Part shown: one piece after another, positions 26,852 through 37,500 of the stretch
Position numbering within the stretch: position 1 is the first letter of the stretch
Layout of the letters: each line of letters starts with the position of its first letter
DNA from: Humibacillus xanthopallidus
GTDB lineage: Bacteria; Actinomycetota; Actinomycetes; Actinomycetales; Dermatophilaceae
Length of the DNA: 64,000 nt
Reading direction: 5' to 3'
Assembly (NCBI RefSeq): GCF_006717145.1
Contig: NZ_VFQF01000001.1
Coordinates: 310,001 to 374,000 of the forward strand
Program-made: the position numbers and the translations under genes
The notes under the pieces: generated by a model
Database searches by the model: none
What the model saw: only the letters and a program-made list of their open reading frames with translations
What the model was told of the DNA's origin: nothing

Positions 26852-28315
26852 ATGGCAACGGTGACGCAGCAGTCAGTTCTCGAGTCCGTCCCCAAGGGAC
26901 TGCTCATCGGCGGTCAGTGGCGCGATGCCAGCGGCGGCAAGACCCTCGCCGTCGACGACCCGGCCACCGGCGAGATCCTCACGCACGTCGCCGACGCCAG
27001 CGTCGCCGACGGCAAGGCGGCCCTCGACGCAGCCGTCGCGGCGCAGTCGGACTGGGCCCGCACGGCACCGCGCGACCGCGGGGAGATGCTGCGGGCGGCA
27101 TACGAGAAGATCACCGAGCGGGCCGACGAGTTCGCCATGCTCATGACGCTCGAGATGGGCAAGACGCTCGCCGAGAGCCGCGGCGAGGTCGCCTACGGCG
27201 CCGAGTTCTTCCGGTGGTTCTCGGAGGAGGCCGTGCGCATCGGCGGTCGCTACGCCGTCTCGCCCAACGGCGCCACCCGGCTCATGACGATGAAGCAGCC
27301 CGTCGGCCCCGTGCTCATGATCACGCCGTGGAACTTCCCGCTCGCGATGGGCACCCGCAAGATCGGCCCGGCCATCGCGGCCGGCTGCACGATGGTCGTC
27401 AAGCCGGCCAGCCAGACCCCGCTGACGATGCTCGCGCTCGCCGACGTGCTCCAGGAGGTCGGGCTGCCCGACGGCGTGCTCAACGTCGTCACGACGACGA
27501 CGACCGGCGAGGTGATGGAGCCGATCATCCGCGACCCGCGCCTGCGCAAGCTGACCTTCACCGGGTCGACGTCGGTGGGCCGCAAGCTCATCGAGCAGGC
27601 GTCCGAGCAGATCCTGCGCGTGTCGATGGAGCTCGGCGGCAACGCGCCGTTCCTCGTCTTCGGCGACGCCGACGTCGACAAGGCCGTGACCGGCGCCATG
27701 CTGGCCAAGATGCGCAACATGGGCGAGGCCTGCACCGCCGCCAACCGCTTCTATGTGCACGAGTCGCTCGCCGAGGAGTTCTCGACCAAGCTCGCCGAGC
27801 GGATGGGTGCGCTTACCCTCGGCCGCGGCACCGAGGAGGGTGTCGACGTCGGCCCCCTCGTCGACGAGAAGTCGCGCGACAAGGTCTCCGCGCTCGTCGA
27901 CGACGCGGTCGCCAAGGGCGCCCGGGTCGTCGTCGGGGGCTCGGCTCGTGAGGGAGCGGGCTGGTTCTACCAGCCGACCGTCCTCACCGACGTGCCCGAG
28001 ACCGCCGACCTCGCCCGTGAGGAGATCTTCGGGCCCGTCGCCCCGGTGTCGACCTTCAGCACCGACGACGAGGCGATCCGCATGGCCAACGACACGGAGT
28101 ACGGTCTCGTCGCCTACCTCTTCACCAACGACCTCTCCCGGGCGCTCACGGTCTCCGAGGCCCTCGAGTTCGGAATGGTCGGGGTCAACCAGGGCATCGT
28201 CTCCAACCCGGCGGCGCCCTTCGGTGGCGTCAAGGCCTCCGGCGTCGGCCGCGAGGGTGGCTTCGAGGGCATCGAGGAGTACCTCGAGACGAAGTACGTC
28301 GGGATCGCCCTCTGA
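26852..28315 (+). CDS. gabD: NAD(P)-dependent succinate-semialdehyde dehydrogenase
   Basis: A 487-residue aldehyde dehydrogenase. TPWNFPLAMGTRKIGPAIAA, MELGGNAPFLVF (general base Glu260) and GEACTAANRFYVH (nucleophile Cys294) resemble GabD. The C-terminal NQGIVSNPAAPFGGVKASG with GREGGFEGIEEYLETKY is characteristic of succinate-semialdehyde dehydrogenases. It completes the route putrescine, aminobutyraldehyde, GABA, succinate semialdehyde, succinate encoded in this locus. A TAGGGT hexamer 7 nt before the ATG suggests a separate, near-leaderless promoter. Confidence 0.9.
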   Translation: MATVTQQSVLESVPKGLLIGGQWRDASGGKTLAVDDPATGEILTHVADASVADGKAALDAAVAAQSDWARTAPRDRGEMLRAAYEKITERADEFAMLMTLEMGKTLAESRGEVAYGAEFFRWFSEEAVRIGGRYAVSPNGATRLMTMKQPVGPVLMITPWNFPLAMGTRKIGPAIAAGCTMVVKPASQTPLTMLALADVLQEVGLPDGVLNVVTTTTTGEVMEPIIRDPRLRKLTFTGSTSVGRKLIEQASEQILRVSMELGGNAPFLVFGDADVDKAVTGAMLAKMRNMGEACTAANRFYVHESLAEEFSTKLAERMGALTLGRGTEEGVDVGPLVDEKSRDKVSALVDDAVAKGARVVVGGSAREGAGWFYQPTVLTDVPETADLAREEIFGPVAPVSTFSTDDEAIRMANDTEYGLVAYLFTNDLSRALTVSEALEFGMVGVNQGIVSNPAAPFGGVKASGVGREGGFEGIEEYLETKYVGIAL

Positions 28316-28376
28316 GCCCTGCGCGGGAGTCGCCAAACCGCCCCGCAGCGACGCCGGGCTGTGGTGAAATCTGCCC

Positions 28377-29393
28377 ATGGTGACACCTGCGGCCCACCGC
28401 GAGACCGGACCGCTTCGCTCGCTCGACGCGCTGCTCGACGACACCGACGCGGTGCTCCGGCGCGGCGGCACCGCGGGCGCGACCGTGTGGTCGACCGGGT
28501 TCCCCCTGCTCGACGACACGCTGACCGGTGGGTTCCGCTCGGGCGAGCTCGTGCTCCTCGGTGGCCCGGCCGGCCACGGCAAGACGACGATGGGGGTGCA
28601 GTTCGCGCGAAATGTCGTCGCGGCCGGCGGCACCGCGGTGATCTTCTCCTACGAGCACGAGAGCCACACGCTCCTCGAGCGGCTCATCGCCATGGAGGCC
28701 GCCGAGCGCACGCAGGGTGAGGTCGCCGGTGTCATCGAGGTGCGGCGCGCGTTCGAGGCCGGCTCCGGCGGGGGTTCGCTCGAGGCCGTGCTGTCCGCTC
28801 TGCCCGGCGGGGCGCGGGCGTATGCCGCCCTGACGAGCTACGGCGACCGCCTGCACATCCACGAGTCGTCCGGAGCGACGACGACGCTCGAGGAGGTCTC
28901 CGCCGTCATCCGCGCCGTCACGCAGACGACCGGGGAGGCGCCGTTCGTGCTGCTCGACTACGTGCAGAAGATCCCGGTCGACCGGCCCGATGAGACCGAG
29001 CGGGTCACGGCAGCGGCCGAGGGGCTCAAGGACCTGGCGCTCGAGGCCCGGGTGCCGATCGTCGCGATCTCGGCGGCCGACAAGGAGGCGCTCGTCTCGG
29101 GGCACCGGATGCGCACCCACGACCTGCGCGGGTCGTCTGCGCTCGCCTTCGAGGCCGACGTCGTCATGATCGTCGGCGACAAGGTCGACATCGTCTCGCG
29201 CGAGCACCTCGTCTACGACCTCGGCAACATCCAGCGCTTCCGTGGCTGGTCGGTGCTGACGATGGAGAAGAACCGCCACGGCCAGGCCCGCATCGAGCTC
29301 GAGTTCGCCAAGGACTTCGAGCACGGCCGCTTCCACCCCGAGGGCAACGCCGTCAACGAGCGGCTCATCGACGAGCGCGTCTTCATCTCCTAG
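28377..29393 (+). CDS. Stand-alone DnaB-like helicase C-terminal domain ATPase
   Basis: A 338-residue RecA-fold ATPase that resembles the C-terminal half of the replicative helicase DnaB. After about 40 N-terminal residues come STGFPLLDDTLTGGFRSGELV, Walker A GGPAGHGKTT, the H1a-like FSYEHESHTLLERL, Walker B-like VLLDYVQKI and the arginine-finger motif EKNRHGQARIELEF. The DnaB N-terminal primase-binding domain is absent. A housekeeping dnaB is expected elsewhere, so the role of this paralogue is unknown. TGAAAT lies 6 nt before the ATG. It is flanked by gabD and by the RNase/barstar pair without obvious functional linkage. Confidence 0.82.
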   Translation: MVTPAAHRETGPLRSLDALLDDTDAVLRRGGTAGATVWSTGFPLLDDTLTGGFRSGELVLLGGPAGHGKTTMGVQFARNVVAAGGTAVIFSYEHESHTLLERLIAMEAAERTQGEVAGVIEVRRAFEAGSGGGSLEAVLSALPGGARAYAALTSYGDRLHIHESSGATTTLEEVSAVIRAVTQTTGEAPFVLLDYVQKIPVDRPDETERVTAAAEGLKDLALEARVPIVAISAADKEALVSGHRMRTHDLRGSSALAFEADVVMIVGDKVDIVSREHLVYDLGNIQRFRGWSVLTMEKNRHGQARIELEFAKDFEHGRFHPEGNAVNERLIDERVFIS

Positions 29394-29464
29394 CGGGAGC
29401 CGGCCGGACGGCATACCGGGGCGGTTGGCCAGCTCGACCGTGTCGGCTGGGTCGATCCCGTGGC

Positions 29465-29821
29465 TCAGCGGGCGATGACCGTGATCCGCACGTCGTCGCG
29501 CTCGTCCTGCACCTGCTCGAGGATGTCGACGACGGTCTCGTAGGTGTCGTGGTCGACCCGGCGGAGGGCCCCGACGTGGTCCCACACGAGCTCGAGGGTC
29601 TGGCCGCGGGCCACCTCGAGGTCACGGAGGGCGTCGAGCAGGGCGTCCCAGTTGTGGCCGAACCAGTCGGGCAGGTCGAGGTCGGTCGCGAAGGCCTGGA
29701 GCACGCCGGCCTTGTCGGTGCCGGCACCGGCCGCGCCGACGATGCGCACGTCGTGGCCGAGCGAGGCGAGCAGGTCGAGGTGGTCGTCGGCCTCGCTGTG
29801 CGGCCCGAGGAAGGTCGTCAT
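29465..29821 (-). CDS. Barstar-family ribonuclease inhibitor
   Basis: A 118-residue cytoplasmic protein of the barstar family. The core motif LPDWFGHNWDALLDALRDLE corresponds to the barstar helix that plugs the RNase active site, with acidic residues in the right places. The gene overlaps the upstream RNase gene as ATGA, so the inhibitor is made coupled to its presumed target. It should protect the cell from the guanyl-specific RNase before or during export (family knowledge plus context). Convergent to the DnaB-like gene, with only 71 bp between. Confidence 0.9.
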   Translation of the reverse strand: MTTFLGPHSEADDHLDLLASLGHDVRIVGAAGAGTDKAGVLQAFATDLDLPDWFGHNWDALLDALRDLEVARGQTLELVWDHVGALRRVDHDTYETVVDILEQVQDERDDVRITVIAR

Positions 29822-30312
29822 GTCCCCTCCTCGATGCGGCTGAATGACGCGTAGTGGTCAGCGGTCCAGTAGCGCTCGCCCTGCGACCCGGTGATGATGC
29901 GACGCGCTCCACGGTCAGCTGAGCCGGGCGTGATCACAGTGAACTCCTTGTAGTAGCCGCGCGGCTCGGCCGGAAGCAGCCGCTCGCGGTTGGCGAAGGT
30001 CTGGTTGTCGCTGCGGGGGTAGGGAAACGGCCCGCCCGACCGGATGAGGGCCAGGGTCGCCCGGGCCTCTGGAGGCAGGGCCGACGCGGCGATCCACGGC
30101 AGACCCGAGGTCGGGTCGGTCGCCCCGCCGGAGCGGGTTGGGCCACCGGGCGAACCGGGCGTGACCGACGTGCGGGTGACGGTGACGCCCGCGGGCGAGG
30201 CGGCCTCGGTGCCCGGCCCACCGCGGGCGGCCTGCCCGACGAGCCAGACGAGCACGCCGATGACGACGACGAGGACGCCGAGCAGGATCGGTCGCGACCG
30301 GGTCGAGTTCAC
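29818..30312 (-). CDS. Guanyl-specific ribonuclease (RNase Sa/barnase family), membrane-anchored or exported
   Basis: A 164-residue protein. An N-terminal hydrophobic segment ([20 protein letters not shown]) acts as signal or anchor, followed by a Gly/Thr/Pro/Ser linker. The catalytic domain of about 90 residues is very close to Streptomyces RNase Sa: [40 protein letters not shown] and DHYASFSRI. The active-site triad maps to Glu123, Arg138 and His153. No clear signal peptidase site is seen, so it may remain tethered outside the membrane. The start is a GTG with CATGAT exactly 6 nt upstream. It forms a two-gene toxin/inhibitor unit with the following barstar gene. Confidence 0.9.
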   Translation of the reverse strand: MNSTRSRPILLGVLVVVIGVLVWLVGQAARGGPGTEAASPAGVTVTRTSVTPGSPGGPTRSGGATDPTSGLPWIAASALPPEARATLALIRSGGPFPYPRSDNQTFANRERLLPAEPRGYYKEFTVITPGSADRGARRIITGSQGERYWTADHYASFSRIEEGT

Positions 30313-30400
30313 GCCGCCATCATGCCTGCCTCATGGTCCGCGGGGGAGTGCGAGCCTCGGGCGCGGCCGTCCCCCTCGCGGCGTGCGACACAATGCCCGG

Positions 30401-31630
30401 GTGACCGTTGCCGCACCGCCGCCCTCGCCCCAGCCGCCCGCTCGACCGCGCCGGGTCGTCCTGCTCGGGTCCACCGGCTCGATCGGCACCCAGGCCATCG
30501 ACCTCGTGCAGCGCAACCGCGACCGCTTCGAGGTGGTCGGGCTCAGCGCCGGCAGCAACCTCGAGCTCGTCGCCGAGCAGGCCGTCGTCCTGCGGGTTCC
30601 CGTCGTCGCGGCGGCCGGGGGCTCTGAGGGCGACCTCGCCACCGCCATCGCGCGCGCCGCCGACGCGGCGGGCGTCACGGCATACCGCCCCGAGCTGCTC
30701 GTCGGCGCGGACGCCAGCACGACGCTCGCGGCGCGCGAGGCTGACGTCGTCGTCAACGGCATCACCGGCGCCATCGGCCTCGAGCCGACTCTCGCCGCCC
30801 TGCGCGCGGGGACGACGCTCGCGCTCGCCAACAAGGAGTCGCTCATCATCGGCGGCCCGCTCGTCAAGGCGGTGGCGGCGCCGGGCCAGATCGTGCCCGT
30901 CGACAGCGAGCACTCGGCCATCGCGCAGTGCCTCCGCGGGGGGCGCGCCGAGGAGGTGCGCCGGCTCGTCGTGACCGCGAGCGGCGGGCCGTTCCGGGGC
31001 CGCACGCGAGCCGAGCTCGCCGACGTGACGCCGGAGCAGGCGCTCGCGCACCCGAACTTCTCGATGGGCCGGGTCATCACGACGAACTCGGCGACCCTCG
31101 TCAACAAGGGTCTCGAGGTCATCGAGGCCCACCTGCTCTTCGACATCCCCTTCGAGCGCATCGACGTCGTCGTGCACCCGCAGCAGATGATCCACTCGAT
31201 GGTCGAGTTCGTCGACGGCTCGACGATCGCCCAGGCCGGCCCGCCGCGAATGCTCGTGCCGATCGCCCTCGGCATGAGCTGGCCCGACCGGATCGCCGAC
31301 GCCGACGTGCCGGTCGACTGGACCCGCGCGCAGAGCTGGGAGTTCGAGCCGCTCGACGACATCGCCTTCCCGGCCGTCTCGCTCGCTCGCCGCGTGGGCG
31401 AGGCCGGGGGCACGTGGCCGGCCGTCTACAACGCCGCCAACGAGGTGTGCGTCGACGCCTTCCACGAGGGGCGGCTCGGCTTCGTCGACATCGTCGACAC
31501 CGTCTCGCGCGTCGTGGAGGCGTATGCGGCCGAGCCGGCCTCGCACGGGCGTGACCTCACGCTCGACGACGTCCTTGCCGCCGACACCTGGGCCCGCGAC
31601 GAAGCCCGGCGCACCATCGCCACTCCCTGA
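30401..31630 (+). CDS. dxr: 1-deoxy-D-xylulose-5-phosphate reductoisomerase
   Basis: A 409-residue enzyme of the MEP isoprenoid pathway that converts DXP to MEP with NADPH. It contains [42 protein letters not shown] with the metal-binding Asp/Glu, TASGGPFRG, and [15 protein letters not shown]. The GTG at 30401 has CACAAT exactly 6 nt upstream, a perfect leaderless promoter match, while a longer in-frame extension upstream runs over the RNase gene and is rejected. With rip1 and ispG it keeps the conserved actinobacterial order. Confidence 0.97.
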   Translation: MTVAAPPPSPQPPARPRRVVLLGSTGSIGTQAIDLVQRNRDRFEVVGLSAGSNLELVAEQAVVLRVPVVAAAGGSEGDLATAIARAADAAGVTAYRPELLVGADASTTLAAREADVVVNGITGAIGLEPTLAALRAGTTLALANKESLIIGGPLVKAVAAPGQIVPVDSEHSAIAQCLRGGRAEEVRRLVVTASGGPFRGRTRAELADVTPEQALAHPNFSMGRVITTNSATLVNKGLEVIEAHLLFDIPFERIDVVVHPQQMIHSMVEFVDGSTIAQAGPPRMLVPIALGMSWPDRIADADVPVDWTRAQSWEFEPLDDIAFPAVSLARRVGEAGGTWPAVYNAANEVCVDAFHEGRLGFVDIVDTVSRVVEAYAAEPASHGRDLTLDDVLAADTWARDEARRTIATP

Positions 31631-31687
31631 CCCCCGGTTCGTCGGCGTCGGGTCGGGGTTCACAGGGTGGCGATGTGACAATGGGAC

Positions 31688-33034
31688 GTGCTCTTCGTCC
31701 TAGGGGTCCTCGTCGTCGTGATCGGCGTGGCACTGTCCATCGCCCTGCACGAGATCGGTCACCTCGTGCCTGCCAAGAAGTTCGGCGTCAAGGTGACCCA
31801 GTACATGGTCGGCTTCGGACCGACGATCTGGTCGCGCAAGCGCGGTGAGACCGAGTACGGCATCAAGGCCGTGCCGCTCGGCGGCTACGTGCGGATGATC
31901 GGCATGCTGCCCCCGCGCCCGGGCGACAAGCCCGGCGAGCTGCGCACCCTCTCGACCGGTCGCTTCAGCCAGATGGTCGACCAGGCGCGCGCTGACTCGA
32001 TGGAGGAGGTGCGCCCCGGCGACGAGGACCGCGTCTTCTACAAGCTGAGCCCCGGCAAGAAGATCATCATCATGCTCGGCGGCCCGGTCATGAACCTCAT
32101 CATCGCGGCCGTGCTGCTCACCGGCGTCATCACGATCTACGGGCTGCCGCAGGTGGCGCCCAAGGTCGGCCTGCTCTCGGCGTGCGTGCCGACCGCCGCC
32201 CCGACCCTGCAGGTGCCTCAGCCGAAGTGCGCGACCGGCGACCCGCAGAGCCCGGCCGTCGCCTCGGGCCTCAAGGTGGGCGACCGCATCCTCTCCGTCG
32301 ACGGGCGCGCCATCACGTCGTGGGACCAGGTCACGGCGGCGATCCGCGAGAGCCAGGGCCGCACCATGAGCTGGGTCGTGCAGCGTGGCGACCAGCAGGT
32401 GCCGATCTCGATCACCCCGGCCGTGCTCGAGCGGGCCAGCTACGGCGAGGACGACAAGCCGGTCGCGAAGGACGGCAAGATCGTGCTCTCCCCGATGGGC
32501 TTCGCCGGCATCACTCCGGCGCAGGAGCTCGTCCGGACCCCGATCTACGAGGCTCCGAAGTTCGTCTGGGACCGCACCGTCGACACCGCCTCGATCATCG
32601 TGCGCATCCCGCAGAAGATGGCGGGTGTCATGCAGGCGGCCTTCGGCTCGGGTGAGCGTGACCCCAACGGCCCGATCTCCGTCGTCGGCGTGGGCCGCAT
32701 CGGCGGCGAGGTGGCGGCCCTCGACATCCCTGCCGACGAGGGTGGCAACTGGGTCAAGCTCGCCCAGCTCGTGCTCCTCATCGCCTCGCTCAACCTGGCC
32801 CTCTTCGTCTTCAACCTCATCCCGCTGCTGCCGCTCGATGGCGGCCACGTGGCCGGCGCGATGTGGGAGGCGGTCAAGCGGGGCTGGGCGCGGCTGCGGC
32901 ATCGGCCCGACCCCGGCTACGTCGACGTGGCCAAGGGACTGCCGATCGCGTACGGCATGTCGCTCGTGCTCATCACCATGTCGGTCCTGCTCATCTACGC
33001 CGACATCGTCAAGCCCATCAACATCTTCGGCTGA
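31688..33034 (+). CDS. rip1: Site-2 protease, Rip1/RseP family zinc metalloprotease
   Basis: A 448-residue intramembrane protease that cleaves anti-sigma factors or other membrane substrates. The zinc motif HEIGH is at residues 21-25 in the first helix, followed by a long PDZ-containing loop ([16 protein letters not shown]). The third zinc ligand lies in LPLDGGH (Asp384). About four transmembrane helices frame the site. GACAAT ends 5 nt before the GTG start. It sits between dxr and ispG as in mycobacteria, where Rip1 regulates envelope functions. Confidence 0.95.
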   Translation: MLFVLGVLVVVIGVALSIALHEIGHLVPAKKFGVKVTQYMVGFGPTIWSRKRGETEYGIKAVPLGGYVRMIGMLPPRPGDKPGELRTLSTGRFSQMVDQARADSMEEVRPGDEDRVFYKLSPGKKIIIMLGGPVMNLIIAAVLLTGVITIYGLPQVAPKVGLLSACVPTAAPTLQVPQPKCATGDPQSPAVASGLKVGDRILSVDGRAITSWDQVTAAIRESQGRTMSWVVQRGDQQVPISITPAVLERASYGEDDKPVAKDGKIVLSPMGFAGITPAQELVRTPIYEAPKFVWDRTVDTASIIVRIPQKMAGVMQAAFGSGERDPNGPISVVGVGRIGGEVAALDIPADEGGNWVKLAQLVLLIASLNLALFVFNLIPLLPLDGGHVAGAMWEAVKRGWARLRHRPDPGYVDVAKGLPIAYGMSLVLITMSVLLIYADIVKPINIFG

Positions 33035-33061
33035 CGACCGCCCGCGCAGCTCGTCTGCGTC

Positions 33062-33105
33062 CGACGAACTGCTCTTTCGATTGGGGAAGTGCTCTCTCGG
33101 TTGGG
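33062..33105. repeat. Family 2 palindromic half-elements downstream of rip1
   Basis: CGACGAACTGCTCTTTCGAT at 33062-33081 and AAGTGCTCTCTCGGTTGGG at 33087-33105 are two related direct half units. The same core, in opposite orientation or as a full palindrome, occurs at 16795-16842 and twice at 61471-61545. No coding function is seen in the rip1-ispG gap. Confidence 0.7.
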
Positions 33106-33219
33106 TTGTTCGGGGGTACTCGGGGGCGGAGCCCCTGCGGCGCAGAGGGTCCTCGGGCCGGTCGGTGCGGACTCAGCGCCGCGGGTTGTTCGGGGGTACT
33201 CGGGGGCGGAGCCCCCGAG
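33103..33219. repeat. 33-bp perfect direct repeat with hairpins upstream of ispG
   Basis: The same 33 bases occur at 33103-33135 and 33183-33215, 80 bp apart. Each copy contains TTGTTCGGGGGTACTCGGGG. The second can form a perfect 9-bp stem CTCGGGGGC/GCCCCCGAG with loop GGA at 33199-33219, ending 18 bp before the ispG start and just before its -10 element. It may be a terminator for rip1 or a control element for ispG. Confidence 0.8.
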
Positions 33220-33237
33220 GGTGACCATAATGGCGAC

Positions 33238-34398
<1,161 letters not shown>

Positions 34399-34569
34399 CC
34401 CGCGCCGGCACGGAGCCGGCACAGCGCCCGGCACGTCGAGACCGCAGGCTGCACCGCCTCCGCGACAGCGAGGGCGGCTGCTTCCCCGACGACACCCGCT
34501 GTTCACCGCGGCTCACTAGACTCCGAGAAGCCGCCCGGCAGGGCGGTGGCCACTGGTGAAGGAGTCGCC

Positions 34570-37500
34570 TTGCCCGACCCGCTGCTCGCCGGCGATCGGG
34601 CGCCTGCGCCCCGTACCCTCGTCGACGTCCTGCACGCGACGATCGACGCGCACCCCGACGCACCCGCCATCGACGACACGCGCTCGGTCCTGACCTACCG
34701 CGAGCTCGGCGAGCAGGTCGACGCCATGGCGATCGCGCTCCGTGCCGCTGGGGTTCGCACCGGAGACCGCGTCGGCATCCGCGCCCCGTCGGGCACGCAC
34801 GACCTCTACGTCGCCATCCTCGGCATCATGCGGGCCGGCGCGGCCTACGTCCCCGTCGACGCCGACGACCCGCAGGAGCGGGCCGACCTCGTCTTCGGTG
34901 AGGCGGAGGTCGCCGCAGTCGTCGGCGCCGGACGCTCCGTCACGAGCCCGCCGTCACCCGCACGACCCACCGAGCCGTATGCCGTGACGCCCGGCCCGCT
35001 CGCCGACGTCCAGCCGAGCGACGACGCGTGGATCATCTTCACCTCCGGCTCGACCGGTGTGCCGAAGGGCGTCGCCGTGACCCACCGTTCGGCTGCGGCG
35101 TTCGTCGACGCGGAGTCTCGGATCTTCTTGCGGCAGAGCCCGATCGGGCCCGGCGACCGGGTGCTCGCGGGCCTTTCCGTGGCCTTCGACGCGTCGTGCG
35201 AGGAGATGTGGCTCGCCTGGGCACACGGCGCCTGCCTCGTGCCTGCTCCCCGGGCGCTCGTCCGCACCGGCATGGACCTCGGCCCGTGGCTCGTGGCCCA
35301 GGGCATCACCGTCGTGTCGACGGTGCCGACCCTGGCAGCACTGTGGCCGGCCGAGGCGCTCGAGCCGGTGCGCCTGCTCATCTTCGGCGGGGAGGCCTGC
35401 CCGCCCGAGCTCGCCGCCCGCCTCGCGACGCCGGACCGCGAGGTGTGGAACACCTACGGCCCGACCGAGGCCACGGTCGTGGCCTGCGGGGCCCTGATGA
35501 CGGGCGAAGGGCCCGTGCGGATCGGGCTGCCCCTCGACGGCTGGGACCTCGTCGTCGTCGACGAGCACGAGCAGCCCGTGGCGCCCGGTGCCACGGGGCA
35601 GCTGATCATCGGGGGAGTGGGGCTGGCCCGCTACCTCGACCCGGCCAAGGACGCCGAGAAGTTCGCGCCCATGCCGACCCTCGGCTGGGAGCGGGCCTAC
35701 CGGTCGGGCGACCTCGTCGTCAACGACCCCGCGGGGCTCGTCTTCATGGGACGTGGCGACGAGCAGGTCAAGCTCGGCGGCCGACGGATCGAGCTCGGCG
35801 AGGTCGACGCCGCCCTCCAGTCGCTCCCCACGGTGACCGGAGCTGCTGCTGCGGTCAAGACGACCCCGGCCGGCACCCAGGTGCTCGTCGGCTACGTCGT
35901 GCCCGACGACGCCACGACGTTCGACACGGAGGCAGCCCGCACGAGACTGCGCGAGGAGCTGCCTGCCGCCCTCGTGCCGCTTCTCGCGCTCGTCGACGAG
36001 CTGCCGACGCGCACCTCGGGCAAGGTCGACCGGGCCGCCCTGCCCTGGCCGCTGCCCGGAGCCGAGGCGGGCGGCGACGAGGACGACCTCCAGGGCCTCG
36101 AGGGCTGGCTCGCCCAGCAGTGGACGAGCGTGCTCGGCGCCCGGGTCGCCTCGACCGACGCCGACTTCTTCTCGCTCGGTGGCGGCAGCCTCTCGGCCGC
36201 CCAGCTCGTGTCGCTGCTGCGTCAGCGGGTGCCCACCGTGACGGTCGCCGACGTCTACGACCGCCCCCGCCTCGGCGCGCAGGCCGAGCTCCTCGAGGCC
36301 GCTGAGCCGGCGGCCGACCCGCAGCCGCCGCGGCACGTGCGCCGCATCCCACGCCACATCCAGCTGCTCCAGACGGTCGTCTCGCTCCTGCTGCTCACCG
36401 TCAAGGGGATGCAGTGGGTCGTGGGCCTCGTCACCGCGACCGAGCTGCTGCGGGCCCTCGGCCTCGCACCGTGGGCCCCGCCGACGTCGTGGTGGGTGCT
36501 CGGCATCGGCTGGCTCGCCTTCATCACCCCGGTCGGACGGATGGGCATCTCGGCCCTCGGCGCCCGCATCCTGCTCGCCGGCGTGCGGCCCGGCACCTAC
36601 CCCCGGGGTGGCCACGTTCAGCTGCGGCTCTGGGCGGCCGAGCGCTTCACGGAGTCGATGGGCGCGGTGTCCCTCGCCGGCGCGCCATGGATCCTCGCCT
36701 ACGCCCGGGCCCTCGGCGCCAGTGTCGGCCCCGGCGTCGACCTGCACAGCGTGCCGCCCGTGACGGGCATGCTGACGATCGGCGACGGCGCGAGCGTCGA
36801 GCCCGAGGTCGACCTCTCCGGCTACTGGATGGACGGCGACGTGGTCCACGTCGGCACCATCTCGATCGGAGCCGGGGCCACGGTTGCCGCCCGCAGCACG
36901 ATCGGACCGGACGTCTCCATCGGGCACGACGCCCTCGTCGAGGCCGGCGCCACCGTGCTGTCCGACGTCGCCGCAGGCACGACCGTCGCAGGGTCCCCGG
37001 CCACGCGCGTGGGCTTCGGCGGCAGCGGCTCCGGCCGGTGGCCCTCGCAGCGTCCGGCGCGCCGCTCGGCCTGGGTGCCCGTCTACGGGGTCTCCTCCAT
37101 CGTGCTGGCCGTCATCCCCCTCATCGCCCTCCTGCCCGGCCTGCTCGTGCTCGCGAACAGGCTGCGCGACGCAGCGTCCTACGGCGACGCGGCCCGGGCG
37201 GCATACCTCGTCGTGCCGGCGGTGACGGTGCTGGCCCTCCTCAGCCTCGCGCTCCTGACGATCGTCGTCGTGCGCCTGCTCGGCCTCGGGCTCAGCGAGG
37301 GGTTCCACCCCGTGCGCAGCCGCGTCGGGTGGCAGGTGTGGGTGACCGAGCGGCTCCTCGACCAGGCGCGCACGCTGCTCTTCCCGATCTATGCGAGCCT
37401 GCTGACCCCGTGGTGGCTGCGGGCCCTCGGGGCGCGGGTCGGCTCCGGCGTCGAGGCCTCGACTGTGCTGCTGCTCCCGAAGATGACGACCGTCGCCGAC

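Noticed and set aside
6741-30400. A mobile genomic island with defined borders
   Set aside because: No integrase, transposase, tRNA target or flanking direct repeat was found; composition looks like the rest of the window.
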